64,000 bases of DNA from an uncultured Rhizobiaceae group bacterium (GTDB lineage: Bacteria > Pseudomonadota > Alphaproteobacteria > Rhizobiales > Rhizobiaceae), in the NCBI GenBank assembly GCA_938010435.1, contig CALLUS010000014.1:124001-188000 (forward strand). Reading direction: 5' to 3'. This document shows, piece after piece, positions 51,074 to 64,000 of this stretch. The notes beneath the pieces were generated by a model. That model made no database searches and had not been told where the DNA came from. It saw nothing but the letters and a program-made list of their open reading frames with translations. Numbering within the stretch: the first letter of the stretch is position 1; the number at the start of each line of letters is the position of its first letter. The position numbers and the translations under genes were made by a program.

Positions 51074-51166
51074 ATCGAATCACTCCAATCTCAACGTTCG
51101 CTTTTGATCTGTGATCCTACAGTTTCGCCAATTGCATACGCTTGGCAGAACCGATACGTCAGTTGA

Positions 51167-52996
51167 ATGACCGGGCTCATTCTAAAACTTGCTGTAATTG
51201 GCTTTTCAGGAATCGCATCGCAATGGGTTGCGTGGCGGATAAGAATTCCAGCGATAGCACTCTTGTTACTGGCTGGCTTGTTGCTTGGACCGGTCTCAGG
51301 TTATGTGAATCCTCAGCAGGACCTTGGCAACGTCTACAAGCCCATTATTGCATTATCCGTTGCCATCATTTTGTTTGAAGGCGGGCTGACGCTAAACTTT
51401 CGGGAAATCCGCGAAACATCAAGCGCCGTCAGAGCAATTATATTAATTGGCGGACCATTAGTTTGGTTCTTTTCAGCATTAAGCGCTCACTATGCGGCTG
51501 GTTTGTCATGGCCTTCTGCGATTGTTTTGGGAGCTATTCTTGTTGTCACAGGGCCAACAGTTATCATGCCACTTTTACGGCAGACCCAGTTAAGCCATCG
51601 CCCAGCCGCCCTTCTGCGTTGGGAAGCAATCGTCAACGATCCGATTGGCGCATTATTCGCTGTTATTTCTTTTGAGATCTATCTTGTGCTGCATGGATCG
51701 CATGGAGCAACAGACTTAGCGCTGACACTCGTATTGGGTGCCGTCATTGCTGTTGGCGGCGGATATTTAGCAGGGATGGCAATAGCAAAAACGTTCGTTG
51801 GCGGTCACGTTCCAGAGTTCTTGAAATCACCTGTATTACTTACAATTGTGCTCGGTGTTTACGCGATCTCTGATCTTGTATTGGAGGAATCCGGCCTCCT
51901 CACCGTCACCGTTATGGGCATCACTTTGGCCAATTCCAAAATGGCCAGCCTGACAGAATTGCGTCGCTTTAAAGAGACTATCACGGTACTCCTCGTCTCA
52001 GGCCTGTTCATTTTATTGACCGCATCGTTGGATTTGAACGCGCTTTATTCTCTCGGTTGGGGAGCTGCATTGTTCGTTGCGTTAGTATTGTTCGTGGTGC
52101 GCCCCATTGCGATCATGATCGCCACAATCGGGCGTGGATTATCTCTGTCTGAACGGGTTTTGGTTTCATGGATCGCACCACGCGGCATTGTTGCCGTAGC
52201 CGTATCTGGCCTGTTTGGTGCAGCGTTGACTGAAAATGGTATTGCAGATGGAAGTCAACTCACCGCACTTACATTTGCAGTCGTGGCGTCGACAATCTTC
52301 CTGCACGGGTTTTCACTTGCCCCACTTGCCAGTGCCTTTGGTCTGAAGTCTGCAGAAAAACCCGGCATCATGATTGTCGGTGGATCGGAATGGTCAGACG
52401 CGTTAGCGCAAAAACTGAGAGATCTTGAACTCCCCGTTTTGGTTGTGGACTCGAATTACAACCATATTAAACGCTCCCGATTGAATGATATTCCGGTCTT
52501 CTTTGGTGAAGTTCTTTCTGAGTCCGCACACCACGACATCACGCTAAACCGTTACTCGCACTTGATCGCTACAACAGACAATGACGCATACAATTCCCTC
52601 GTTTGTACAGAGTTTGGACCTGAACTCGGCCGCAACCACGTGTTCCAAATTGGCACTGTACGTGAAGACAGTGAACGCCAATCACTGAGTGTCACCGTTG
52701 GCGGCCGCCCCTTGTTCAAACCCGGTCGTGAGTTTTCGGAATTGCGCCGTCAGATTTGGAACGGCTGGCATTTTCAAAGCACACGATTGACCCAAGAGTT
52801 CAATTACAGTGATTATTTGGACACGCGGGCTAAAGAGACAACACTTCTTCTATGGGTGAAACTAAACGGAAAAATTCATTTTAAAGAAGGCCGCGGTGAT
52901 GCTGAACCTGGAATTGAAGATACACTGATAGCATTTGGGCCCGCTTCCAAAACCGATAAAAATCAATCACGCAACAACTTACCCGAAAAGTTCTAA
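51167..52996 (+). CDS. CPA1-type Na+/H+ antiporter with C-terminal TrkA-like domain
   Basis: The 609-residue protein has about 12 membrane helices (e.g. ASQWVAWRIRIPAIALLLLAGLLLGP, IIALSVAIILFEGGLTLNF, IVLGAILVVTGPTVIMPLLRQ and RWEAIVNDPIGALFAVISFE with the Asp pair of the ion site). It ends in a cytosolic part with a Rossmann-like GIMIVGGSEWSDALAQKLRDLELPVLVVDSNYNHI, a TrkA-N-type nucleotide-binding pattern, and a following TrkA-C-like domain. It exchanges sodium or potassium for protons across the inner membrane, fitting a marine habitat. The stop shares a base with the prmA start (52996). Confidence 0.92.
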   Translation: MTGLILKLAVIGFSGIASQWVAWRIRIPAIALLLLAGLLLGPVSGYVNPQQDLGNVYKPIIALSVAIILFEGGLTLNFREIRETSSAVRAIILIGGPLVWFFSALSAHYAAGLSWPSAIVLGAILVVTGPTVIMPLLRQTQLSHRPAALLRWEAIVNDPIGALFAVISFEIYLVLHGSHGATDLALTLVLGAVIAVGGGYLAGMAIAKTFVGGHVPEFLKSPVLLTIVLGVYAISDLVLEESGLLTVTVMGITLANSKMASLTELRRFKETITVLLVSGLFILLTASLDLNALYSLGWGAALFVALVLFVVRPIAIMIATIGRGLSLSERVLVSWIAPRGIVAVAVSGLFGAALTENGIADGSQLTALTFAVVASTIFLHGFSLAPLASAFGLKSAEKPGIMIVGGSEWSDALAQKLRDLELPVLVVDSNYNHIKRSRLNDIPVFFGEVLSESAHHDITLNRYSHLIATTDNDAYNSLVCTEFGPELGRNHVFQIGTVREDSERQSLSVTVGGRPLFKPGREFSELRRQIWNGWHFQSTRLTQEFNYSDYLDTRAKETTLLLWVKLNGKIHFKEGRGDAEPGIEDTLIAFGPASKTDKNQSRNNLPEKF

Positions 52997-53874
52997 TGTC
53001 ACAGACACGTCTTTATCTGAACGCCCGAAAGCCCGAAGCGCACCATCTTGCCTCAATTCTCGATGTAACCTTTGAAGAGGAAGGTATAACTACCGTTCTT
53101 TTCGAAACTGCTGAAGATTCAGGCGTGTGGTGTTATTCCATTTATGCGGATACCAGTGAAGCAGACCAACGCGAACAACAAATTAAAGATTTGCTCGGCA
53201 GCGATGCATTCGGACTACAAATTGAACGTGAAGAAATTGGTGACGTGGATTGGATTTCACAAACGCTCCGCGAACTCGTGCCTGTGGAAGCCGGTCGGTT
53301 TTTCGTTCATGGTTCACATGATAGTCAGTTGGCGGCAAAGAAGCGCGTTCCAGTACAAGTGGATGCAGGACAAGCTTTTGGCACAGGCCACCACGGAACC
53401 ACTGCAGGCTGTCTTGATATGTTGGAACTGGTTTTACGCCGCCGGAAACCAAACTTCGCAATGGATATTGGGACTGGCTCAGGTGTTTTAGCCATTTCAA
53501 CGGCAAAAGCTGCGCGCATTCCTGTGTTGGCCACGGACATTGATCCTATTTCAGAAGTGGTCGCGCGCGAAAATTGTCTGATCAACGGGGTTGGCAATTT
53601 TGTGACATGCCGTACAGCGACCGGCTTTCAACACCCTGTGTTCCGTGAGTTTAGCCAAGCAGATCTCTTGTTTGCAAATATACTGGCGCGCCCATTGGAA
53701 GGGTTGGCACATCCAATGCAAGCCCATTTGGCACAAGGTGCTGACGTGATCTTGTCTGGTCTTTTACCACATCAAAGAGCACGTATCGTATCGGCATACA
53801 GCCAACAGGGGTTGCACCTTATTAAATGGCATATTCGCGATGGCTGGCTCACATTGCTCATGCGCAAGCCATAA
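52996..53874 (+). CDS. prmA: Ribosomal protein L11 methyltransferase PrmA
   Basis: A 292-residue SAM-dependent methyltransferase. The substrate-binding N-terminal domain (RLYLNARKPEAHHLASILDVTFEEEG) precedes the catalytic domain with PVQVDAGQAFGTGHHGTTAGCLDMLE, the SAM motif FAMDIGTGSGVLAISTAKAARIPVLATDIDPI, ADLLFANILARPLEGLAH (catalytic NILA) and a C-terminal GWLTLLMRKP. It trimethylates ribosomal protein L11. It overlaps the antiporter stop by one base and is closed by a hairpin at 53877. Confidence 0.95.
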   Translation: MSQTRLYLNARKPEAHHLASILDVTFEEEGITTVLFETAEDSGVWCYSIYADTSEADQREQQIKDLLGSDAFGLQIEREEIGDVDWISQTLRELVPVEAGRFFVHGSHDSQLAAKKRVPVQVDAGQAFGTGHHGTTAGCLDMLELVLRRRKPNFAMDIGTGSGVLAISTAKAARIPVLATDIDPISEVVARENCLINGVGNFVTCRTATGFQHPVFREFSQADLLFANILARPLEGLAHPMQAHLAQGADVILSGLLPHQRARIVSAYSQQGLHLIKWHIRDGWLTLLMRKP

Positions 53875-53876
53875 AA

Positions 53877-53898
53877 AACGGGCCTTAAAAGACCCGTT
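53877..53898. terminator. Terminator between prmA and the DUF1127-like gene
   Basis: AACGGG (53877-53882) and CCCGTT (53893-53898) pair around a 10-base loop. Read on the minus strand it is followed by TTTTTTAT, so it best serves the DUF1127-like gene; on the plus strand CTTTC follows, which is weaker for prmA. Confidence 0.75.
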
Positions 53899-53923
53899 CT
53901 TTCCGTCTTTACTGTGTTCAACC

Positions 53924-54088
53924 TTAGAAAGGATAAACGTAAGTACCTTGAGCTTTGAGCTCTGCACGGGTGTAACCCGCTTTTTCCAAAGTCGCATCAT
54001 CAAGGTTGAGCATTGCGCCAGCAACATAACGACGAGCCTGCTTTTCGCGAGCCTGTATCATACGATCAAATGTGTTGCGAAGTCCCAT
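53924..54088 (-). CDS. DUF1127-like small protein
   Basis: A 54-residue product from the ATG at 54088: MGLRNTFDRMIQAREKQARR, then YVAGAMLNLDDATLEKAGYTRAELKAQGTYVYPF. The pattern LDD-TL-AGYTRAEL-G matches the DUF1127/YjiS-like small proteins common in Rhizobiales, some of which influence phosphate, RNA or stress responses. AGAGAT before the ATG is an acceptable ribosome-binding site, and a terminator follows directly. The exact role here is unknown. The 289 bases upstream to the aminopeptidase gene show no other gene. Confidence 0.85.
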   Translation of the reverse strand: MGLRNTFDRMIQAREKQARRYVAGAMLNLDDATLEKAGYTRAELKAQGTYVYPF

Positions 54089-54377
54089 ATCTCTCTTCCT
54101 TCTATCTCGGAGCCAATCGTTGTTGATCAGCTATGGGAGATAGATAGGATATTAGTAAAATTTGGTAAGGGGGGCAGACGCAAGTGAGCTGTGCAAAAAA
54201 CGCATGGGCCTTTTAATACTTCCGTCACTTTCATCACATTGCCCCGCACCATCGATACAAATTTCATCTTATCGGCAACATATAAGCGCTAAAAGATGTG
54301 CATCCTTGGAGCATCTTCTGTGGCAGACTGAATAGAACATGCTCTAGTATTCGCTAAACGAAGTCTCGGATTGCCCA

Positions 54378-56222
54378 ATGTTTCAAAATTTCTCAGCGCC
54401 TGAAAAACCTGTTACTGGTAACAGCCGTCTCCAAGCACTGCGCAATCAGATGGAGCAACACTCTCTTGATACGCTTGTTGTTCCCCATGCTGATGAGCAG
54501 CGCAATGAATATTTGCCAGCATCCGCTGAACGGTTGGCTTGGTTATCCGGCTTCACAGGATCAGCCGGCGAAGCCGTCATCACTAAGAATGAAGCGGTTA
54601 TATTCGTGGATGGACGATACACATTACAATCTGCGCAGCAAACCGATGCAGAATTTTGGACTGTCGAAAGCCTTATCGAGACTCCGAGCCACAAATGGTT
54701 GCGTCATAATGCAATACCAGGCGCACGTATTGGCTTCGACCCATGGCTGCACACATTGAACGAAGTGAAAAACTTGAAAGCAGCAGCCAAAGAAATTGAT
54801 GGCGAACTCATTGCGTTGAAAAACAACTTGGTTGATGCGGTTTGGACAGACAGACCTGCCCTTCCCAGCGAACCAGTTTCCATTCATGACTTCACCTATG
54901 CTGGCAAACCAACGCGAAAGAAACTGGAAGCCATGCAAGCCGCAATGGTTTCAGAAAACGCCAATGCATGTGTCCTAAGCGATCCATCTTCCGTCTGCTG
55001 GCTTTTCAACATTCGTGGGCACGATGTAGCTCACACGCCCATCACTCTGGCTCACGCCATTTTGCGGGACGATAAAGAACCAATTCTCTTAATCGACAGC
55101 AAAAAACTGGACATCGAAGTCAAAGCCTTTTTGACTCAAGTCTGTGAATTACGGGACGCAAGCGAATTGACTGAAACACTTGCTTCATTGTCTCCTAATA
55201 GTCGCATCATACTCGACCCCAATTTAGCGGCCTATGCACTCCATTCAATTATTGAAGATGCTGGCGGAACTGTTGTCTCAGCATCTGATCCTGCCCGCCT
55301 ACCCCGTGCTATAAAAAACAAAACTGAAATTGATGGCACACGCAATGCACATTTACGCGACGGCGCGGCTGTTACAAGTTTTCTTGCGTGGCTTGATCAG
55401 CAATCTTCAGGAAGCGTCGACGAAATCACTGTAGCTAAAAAATTGGAACAAATGCGAACAGATATGGCAGGCAACATGCCATTGCGCGATATTTCATTCG
55501 ACACGATCTCAGGCTCAGGCCCCAATGGTGCAATTGTTCATTATCGCGTTGATGAAAGCACCAATCGCAAACTGCAAGAAGGTGAATTGTATCTATGCGA
55601 TTCCGGTGCTCAACATGACGATGGCACGACCGATATCACTCGTACTGTCGCAATTGGTGAACCAAGCAACGATCAACGCAAAATGTTCACCCTTGTTCTC
55701 AAAGGGCATATTGGGATTGCACTTGCGCGTTTTCCAAAAGGCACACGCGGCGTAGATATTGACGTCTTGGCCAGAATGCCATTATGGCAGCACGGTGCTG
55801 ACTATGCACACGGTACAGGCCACGGCGTTGGCTCATACTTGTCCGTACACGAAGGACCACAGAGTATTTCAAAGCGCGGCATGCAGGAACTTCTACCGGG
55901 CATGATTATATCAAATGAACCTGGATATTATCGAACAGGAGAGTTTGGCATTCGCATTGAAAACCTCGTTTTGGTGCGTGAAGAAATGGACATTGCTGGC
56001 GGAGATCAACTCATGTTGGGCTTTGAAACCCTGACACTTGCCCCGATAGATCAACGCCTCATAGACCCCACCATGTTGACCGATGACGAACTTCATTGGC
56101 TCAATGCTTATCACGGTCATGTTCGACGGCAGCTGGAACCTTTGGTGGAAGACAGAGTGGTCAATTGGTTGAGAAGTGCGACCGAACCAATGGTCCAAAA
56201 CCTTCCTGCCGCATCGGCCTAA
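54378..56222 (+). CDS. M24-family Xaa-Pro aminopeptidase
   Basis: The 614-residue protein has two creatinase N-like domains (residues to about 300, e.g. EYLPASAERLAWLSGFTGSAGEAVI) and the C-terminal M24 pita-bread domain. Metal ligands are seen in LYLCDSGAQHDDGTTDITRT (two Asp), HGTGHGVGSYLSVHEGPQ (His), SNEPGYYRTGEFGIRIENL (Glu) and the final Glu region. It removes N-terminal residues next to proline, in the cytosol. Length fits the long APP1-like form. It converges with azlD, stops overlapping by four bases. Confidence 0.95.
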   Translation: MFQNFSAPEKPVTGNSRLQALRNQMEQHSLDTLVVPHADEQRNEYLPASAERLAWLSGFTGSAGEAVITKNEAVIFVDGRYTLQSAQQTDAEFWTVESLIETPSHKWLRHNAIPGARIGFDPWLHTLNEVKNLKAAAKEIDGELIALKNNLVDAVWTDRPALPSEPVSIHDFTYAGKPTRKKLEAMQAAMVSENANACVLSDPSSVCWLFNIRGHDVAHTPITLAHAILRDDKEPILLIDSKKLDIEVKAFLTQVCELRDASELTETLASLSPNSRIILDPNLAAYALHSIIEDAGGTVVSASDPARLPRAIKNKTEIDGTRNAHLRDGAAVTSFLAWLDQQSSGSVDEITVAKKLEQMRTDMAGNMPLRDISFDTISGSGPNGAIVHYRVDESTNRKLQEGELYLCDSGAQHDDGTTDITRTVAIGEPSNDQRKMFTLVLKGHIGIALARFPKGTRGVDIDVLARMPLWQHGADYAHGTGHGVGSYLSVHEGPQSISKRGMQELLPGMIISNEPGYYRTGEFGIRIENLVLVREEMDIAGGDQLMLGFETLTLAPIDQRLIDPTMLTDDELHWLNAYHGHVRRQLEPLVEDRVVNWLRSATEPMVQNLPAASA

Positions 56223-56522
56223 TACCCCAAATAGCGCAAACCCAACAAAAACAACAAAGCAACAAACACTGCTGCTATGAACGGAAGCCGAAAGCTGAGA
56301 AGTAAAGCCACGAACAAAGTGAGCCACTCCACCCAGCCTCCATCAACAATTGTGGGAACAACAAGGGTGATCATGACCGCCACTGGTACAGCTTCCAGTG
56401 CTGCCTCAACTCGAAAGGGTATGGGTTCAAAACGCGCCATGATGTAGTGGCCTGCCAAACGATTGGCGAGTGTCACCACGCCTCCGACAACGATCAGCAA
56501 CACTAAGGTCGTGTCCAACAAA

Positions 56523-56530
<8 letters not shown>
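56219..56530 (-). CDS. azlD: AzlD-family branched-chain amino acid export subunit
   Basis: A 103-residue membrane protein with four hydrophobic helices: LDTTLVLLIVVGGVVTLANRLAGHYIM, then FRVEAALEAVPVAVMITLVVPTIVDG and WLTLFVALLLSFRLPFIAAVFVALLFLLGLRYLGY. It is the small partner of AzlC. The frame opens earlier at 56644, but the ATG at 56530 begins just inside the end of azlC (8-base overlap), the usual coupling, and gives a normal AzlD length. Together the two export branched-chain amino acids or analogues. Confidence 0.87.
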
Positions 56531-61044
<4,514 letters not shown>

Positions 61045-61198
61045 GAATCAGAAAATTCAAACCAGAAAAATTTCAACGTTGAGATTTTAGACGGATTCTC
61101 GCATCGGAACCAGCATGTTTCCGCTTTGTACCGCAACTTTTAAACACGGGAAACACCAGACAGTCATTTGAATATGAAAGTCTCCGTTACAAGAACGT

Positions 61199-62077
61199 TT
61201 ATGTGTTTTTAATGCCCACAATTGATTTTGCGGCACGCGTTATCCATGAACCTTGATTGGCAAGTGGACGTAAGCCACCTTTTTCCAACAAAGCATACGA
61301 ATCTTTGTACCACTGGCTTTCAGGGAAATTGTGCCCAAGAACAGCAGCAGCGGTTTGTGCTTCAGATACAAGGCCAAGCGCAAAATAAGCTTCGGTCAAA
61401 CGCGCAAGCGCTTCTTCGATGTGACGTGTGTCTTGATACGTTTCAACGACCGCACGGAAGCGATTGATCGCAGCTAAATGCTCACGGCGTTCAAGATAGT
61501 AACGCCCCACAAGCATTTCTTTACCAGCCAATTGATCACGCGCAATACGCATCTTGCGACGAGCATCTTCAACATATTCGCTATCTGGATAGCGCGTCAC
61601 CAACTCATTCATGGAACGATAAGAGTTTTTCGCAGCTTTTTGATCGCGCGTCACGTCAACCAACTGTTTGTGGTAAGACATACCGATTAAATATTGAATG
61701 TAGGGCGCTTCTTCATGAGCAGGGTAAAGTCCCACAAAACGTTTACCGTTGGTCACGGCTTCAGTGTAATTGCCGCCACGGTAAGCCAAATAAGTGGACA
61801 TAATGCCAGACTGGCGAGCAAATTTTGAAAATGGATGCTGGCGGTCAAGTTTCTGCAACTTGCGTTTTGCTTGGACCGAATCTCCGGCATCAATGTTTGC
61901 TAAAGCTTCGTTGTAAAGTTGGTCAGCAGGAACAGTAGGTTCAACAAATGCGTTGATTTCTTGGTCTTTAGAGCAAGCCGACAACAAAAGCGCAGCTATA
62001 ACGCAGAAAACGGGCGCTTTCAGCAAGCCGCTTGTTGTTGCTTTTCGGATCAGACCAGACTTAAACACATCCGCCAT
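61199..62077 (-). CDS. bamD: Outer-membrane assembly lipoprotein BamD
   Basis: A 292-residue lipoprotein with an N-terminal signal and lipobox FCVIAALLLSACSKDQEI. After it come five TPR-like repeats: LYNEALANIDAGDSVQAKRKLQKLDRQHPFSKFARQSGIMSTY, APYIQYLIGMSYHKQL and PDSEYVEDARRKMRIARDQLAGKEMLVGRYYLERREHLAAINRF. BamD is the essential scaffold of the BAM complex at the inner leaflet of the outer membrane. The N-terminal 20 residues before the hydrophobic core are basic and somewhat long, so a later start is possible. Confidence 0.95.
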   Translation of the reverse strand: MADVFKSGLIRKATTSGLLKAPVFCVIAALLLSACSKDQEINAFVEPTVPADQLYNEALANIDAGDSVQAKRKLQKLDRQHPFSKFARQSGIMSTYLAYRGGNYTEAVTNGKRFVGLYPAHEEAPYIQYLIGMSYHKQLVDVTRDQKAAKNSYRSMNELVTRYPDSEYVEDARRKMRIARDQLAGKEMLVGRYYLERREHLAAINRFRAVVETYQDTRHIEEALARLTEAYFALGLVSEAQTAAAVLGHNFPESQWYKDSYALLEKGGLRPLANQGSWITRAAKSIVGIKNT

Positions 62078-62232
62078 GTTTTATTTCCCAACACGCCGCG
62101 TTTCATAAAACGGCTTTTCGCTACGCATAGTTACAATGAAACTTCAAATAGAACAACGTCTACGGCAATATCATTGAAAGACAATTAGCACTTTTTTGAG
62201 GCAAAAATGTTTCAAATGCCGAATTGGTAAAT

Positions 62233-63192
62233 TTAGCTTTTTTCAGGTGCAAAAGCGGGAGATTTAACGGCCATGAGTTCGACACGTCCTGCAGAAGAAC
62301 GATTAACCGGTGAAACATCGCTCCACTCGTAATTTGAGGTGTCGCTCAATAATGCCTGAAGAGCCAAAGCATTCAATTTGTGGCCACCACGGTAAGAACG
62401 GAAACACCCGAGAATTTGCGCGCCTGCCAAGGCCAAGTCGCCAACAGCATCCAGCGTCTTATGACGCACAAACTCGTCCGCATAACGCAGACCTTCTGGG
62501 TTTATAATATTGTTATCATTACAAATAACAACCGAGTTATCGAGACTTGAACCCAGCGCAAAGCCAGCTGCCCAATATCGCTCAACGTCTTTCATAAAGC
62601 CAAATGTACGCGCACGTGATAATTCTCTACGGAAAACATCAGGTGTGAGATTAGATGCAAATTTCTGGCGGCCAATGATTGGTTCGTCAAAATCGATCTC
62701 AACTTCAAACCGTGTGGTCTCGTGGGGTGTAAACATGCCCCAGCAAGGTCCCATATCAAAACGCACTTCTTTCAATACCCGCAAATAACGGCGCGGACGG
62801 TGCTGAGCGACAAGACCAACCTGATCAATGGCATCAACAAACACTTCCGATGAACCGTCCATGACAGGCACTTCAGCGCTGTCAACTTCAACAATCACGT
62901 TATCAACGTGAAGAGCAATCAGAGCAGCCATCAAATGTTCGACTGTCATCACATGAACGCCAGCAGGTTCACCCAACACAGTGCAAAGATCTGTAGCACC
63001 TACAGATGATACAATTGCCGGAATATCTTTTTGGAGTTCTGGAGCGACATCGCTTCTTTGGAAAACAATACCGGTATCGGCATCAGCAGGAACGAGAGAG
63101 ATAGAAACAGGTTTGCCACTGTGCACACCTACGCCAGACAAATCGATGCGAGAACCGATTGTGTTTTGAATTCCAGAAACTGAAAGTCCCAT
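62233..63192 (-). CDS. lpxC: UDP-3-O-acyl-N-acetylglucosamine deacetylase LpxC
   Basis: The 319-residue zinc enzyme shows VHSGKPVSISLVPADADTGIVFQR, the zinc motif MTVEHLMAAL, VPVMDGSSEVFVDAI, and RHKTLDAVGDLALAG with the second His and Asp, plus YRGGHKLNALALQALL with the catalytic His. It commits lipid A synthesis by removing acetate from UDP-3-O-acyl-GlcNAc in the cytosol. The gene lies between ftsZ and bamD, its usual site. Its length is normal. Turnover in many bacteria is by FtsH, whose modulators hflKC are also in this window. Confidence 0.97.
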   Translation of the reverse strand: MGLSVSGIQNTIGSRIDLSGVGVHSGKPVSISLVPADADTGIVFQRSDVAPELQKDIPAIVSSVGATDLCTVLGEPAGVHVMTVEHLMAALIALHVDNVIVEVDSAEVPVMDGSSEVFVDAIDQVGLVAQHRPRRYLRVLKEVRFDMGPCWGMFTPHETTRFEVEIDFDEPIIGRQKFASNLTPDVFRRELSRARTFGFMKDVERYWAAGFALGSSLDNSVVICNDNNIINPEGLRYADEFVRHKTLDAVGDLALAGAQILGCFRSYRGGHKLNALALQALLSDTSNYEWSDVSPVNRSSAGRVELMAVKSPAFAPEKS

Positions 63193-63437
63193 ATTTACCC
63201 CGTGGTTCGCGCTGTACTCATGCGCAACGTTCTAAAACTACATTTTCTAGGGCGATGTTCCGTTTGGTAGCGCTTTCGCACATCCCACCCAATGACCAAA
63301 CGAGTCATTCACCCCGTATTTCAATAGTCATACGCACAGTTCACAAGACTTCCAAATCACGCTTTCTTACGTTTTGTTACCGCGTTAACAAAAGGTTAAC
63401 ACACTGAAAGTTCGAGATAATATAGTGTACAAATAGA

Positions 63438-63471
63438 AACACTGACCCCGCGATTATGCAGAGTCAGTGTT
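63438..63471 (-). terminator. Probable terminator after ftsZ
   Basis: AACACTGAC (63438-63446) and GTCAGTGTT (63463-63471) form a perfect nine-base stem with a 16-base loop. Minus-strand sequence after it is TCTATTTGT, a weak T tract. It separates ftsZ from lpxC, so some read-through is likely. Confidence 0.65.
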
Positions 63472-63533
63472 AGTATTTTCTAAACATTTTAAACTGACGG
63501 AAGCGCTTGACTTAAACCCGTCAGAATCACCGG

Positions 63534-64000
63534 TTAGTTTGCTTGGCGACGCAAGAATGCAGGAATATCCAATTGGTCTTCTTCAGAACCGGCACGCGGT
63601 GCTGGTGCTTGACGGCCATGGATATCCAAAGTGCCATTACGAGGAGGTGCATAAGGATCACCACCTTCGCGCGCAACAGGTACAGACTGCGGAGCAACGG
63701 TAGGCGCGGGCTGGACCACCGGTGCTGCTTGTTGTTTAGACTCTTGTTCAGAACCGCCACCAAAGCCTGTTGCAATACGTTTCAACAGCCCCATTGGTCC
63801 GTTTTCTGTCGTTTCAGAAACCTGCTCAGGAGTCTTATGCTGTGCAACGGCAGGAAACTCATTGGCTTCCGGCATACGCGGTGAGGCTGCAGGAGCTTGT
63901 TGTTGAACTGGCGCTGTTGGAATTTGAATTTGTTCTTCCAAAGCAGACTGGAAGTCATCATCAGAAATTGGGTCTGACAAATCGACGCTTTCAGCTTTCG
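63534..64000 (-). CDS. ftsZ: Cell-division protein FtsZ (C-terminal part, runs off right edge)
   Basis: Only the last 155 or so residues are present: an acidic and Gln/Pro/Ala-rich unstructured linker (e.g. QIQIPTAPVQQQAPAASPR, QQAAPVVQPAPTVAPQS) and the conserved C-terminal peptide EEDQLDIPAFLRRQAN, which binds FtsA and other membrane anchors. The GTPase domain lies beyond the window. FtsZ forms the cytokinetic ring. Identity comes from the tail motif and the following lpxC gene. The long linker is normal for alphaproteobacteria. Confidence 0.92.
   Translation of the reverse strand, partial: KAESVDLSDPISDDDFQSALEEQIQIPTAPVQQQAPAASPRMPEANEFPAVAQHKTPEQVSETTENGPMGLLKRIATGFGGGSEQESKQQAAPVVQPAPTVAPQSVPVAREGGDPYAPPRNGTLDIHGRQAPAPRAGSEEDQLDIPAFLRRQAN

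Overview
The window is chromosomal DNA from an alphaproteobacterium, most probably a marine member of the Hyphomicrobiales (Rhizobiales). This rests on a circularly permuted two-piece tmRNA gene, the alphaproteobacterial SspB type, a MucR/Ros zinc-finger regulator, the 3' end of the division cluster in the order ftsZ-lpxC-bamD-recN-ligA, a DUF1127-like small protein, and a run of genes (miaA, serB, degP, hflCK, folA-thyA, sspB, ilvIH) that I recall as commonly grouped in this order. The genus cannot be fixed from sequence reading alone. Base composition looks moderate (near 50% GC by eye), with AT-richer accessory patches.

Layout. 1-2201: 5' part of mgtE (runs off the left edge) and a secreted amidohydrolase. 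2202-6559: an accessory stretch beside tRNA-Leu(GAG), holding an apparently complete IS1111-group IS110-family element, a mucR-like regulator, a trypsin-like protease broken by a frameshift, a tyrosine-recombinase C-terminal fragment, and an IS110 transposase N-terminal fragment. 6560-13302: tRNA-Leu, lipB, a six-gene operon of molybdenum-hydroxylase maturation genes (CoxD/CoxE/XdhC type) without the enzyme they serve, and an APH(6)-like kinase. 13303-18602: a candidate CRP-controlled small RNA, a LysE exporter, a Cys-rich lipoprotein, and ilvI-DMT transporter-ilvH behind an ilv attenuator whose leader peptide was not previously marked. 18629-33583: GGDEF protein, miaA/serB, degP, DUF2065, hflKC, folA-thyA, two DUF2853 paralogues around a YHS protein, ssrA and sspB side by side, a ribbon-helix-helix protein and a giant AsmA protein. 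33615-43530: FAD-dependent dehydrogenase, thioesterase, ClC channel, a two-component system coupled to a DUF4173 membrane protein and a small CxxC protein, and a UvrD/PcrA helicase whose gene carries an in-frame palindromic repeat. 43553-47333: a KAP P-loop NTPase that looks acquired, and a membrane adenylate/guanylate cyclase. 47476-57233: glcB, a PHB-depolymerase-like esterase, a Na+/H+ antiporter, prmA, a DUF1127-like gene, an Xaa-Pro aminopeptidase and azlCD. 57230-64000: ligA, recN, bamD, lpxC and the 3' end of ftsZ.

How the genes work together. Three quality-control systems cluster here: tmRNA with its ClpXP adaptor SspB, HflKC with DegP, and BamD/LpxC/AsmA in the envelope. Branched-chain amino acid genes appear twice (attenuated ilvIH, and the azlCD exporter). 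The most notable hidden structures are the palindrome inside the helicase gene, the probable CRP-site/small-RNA unit at 13485-13649, the ilv leader, the reconstructed IS1111 target repeat, and the isolated KAP NTPase gene.
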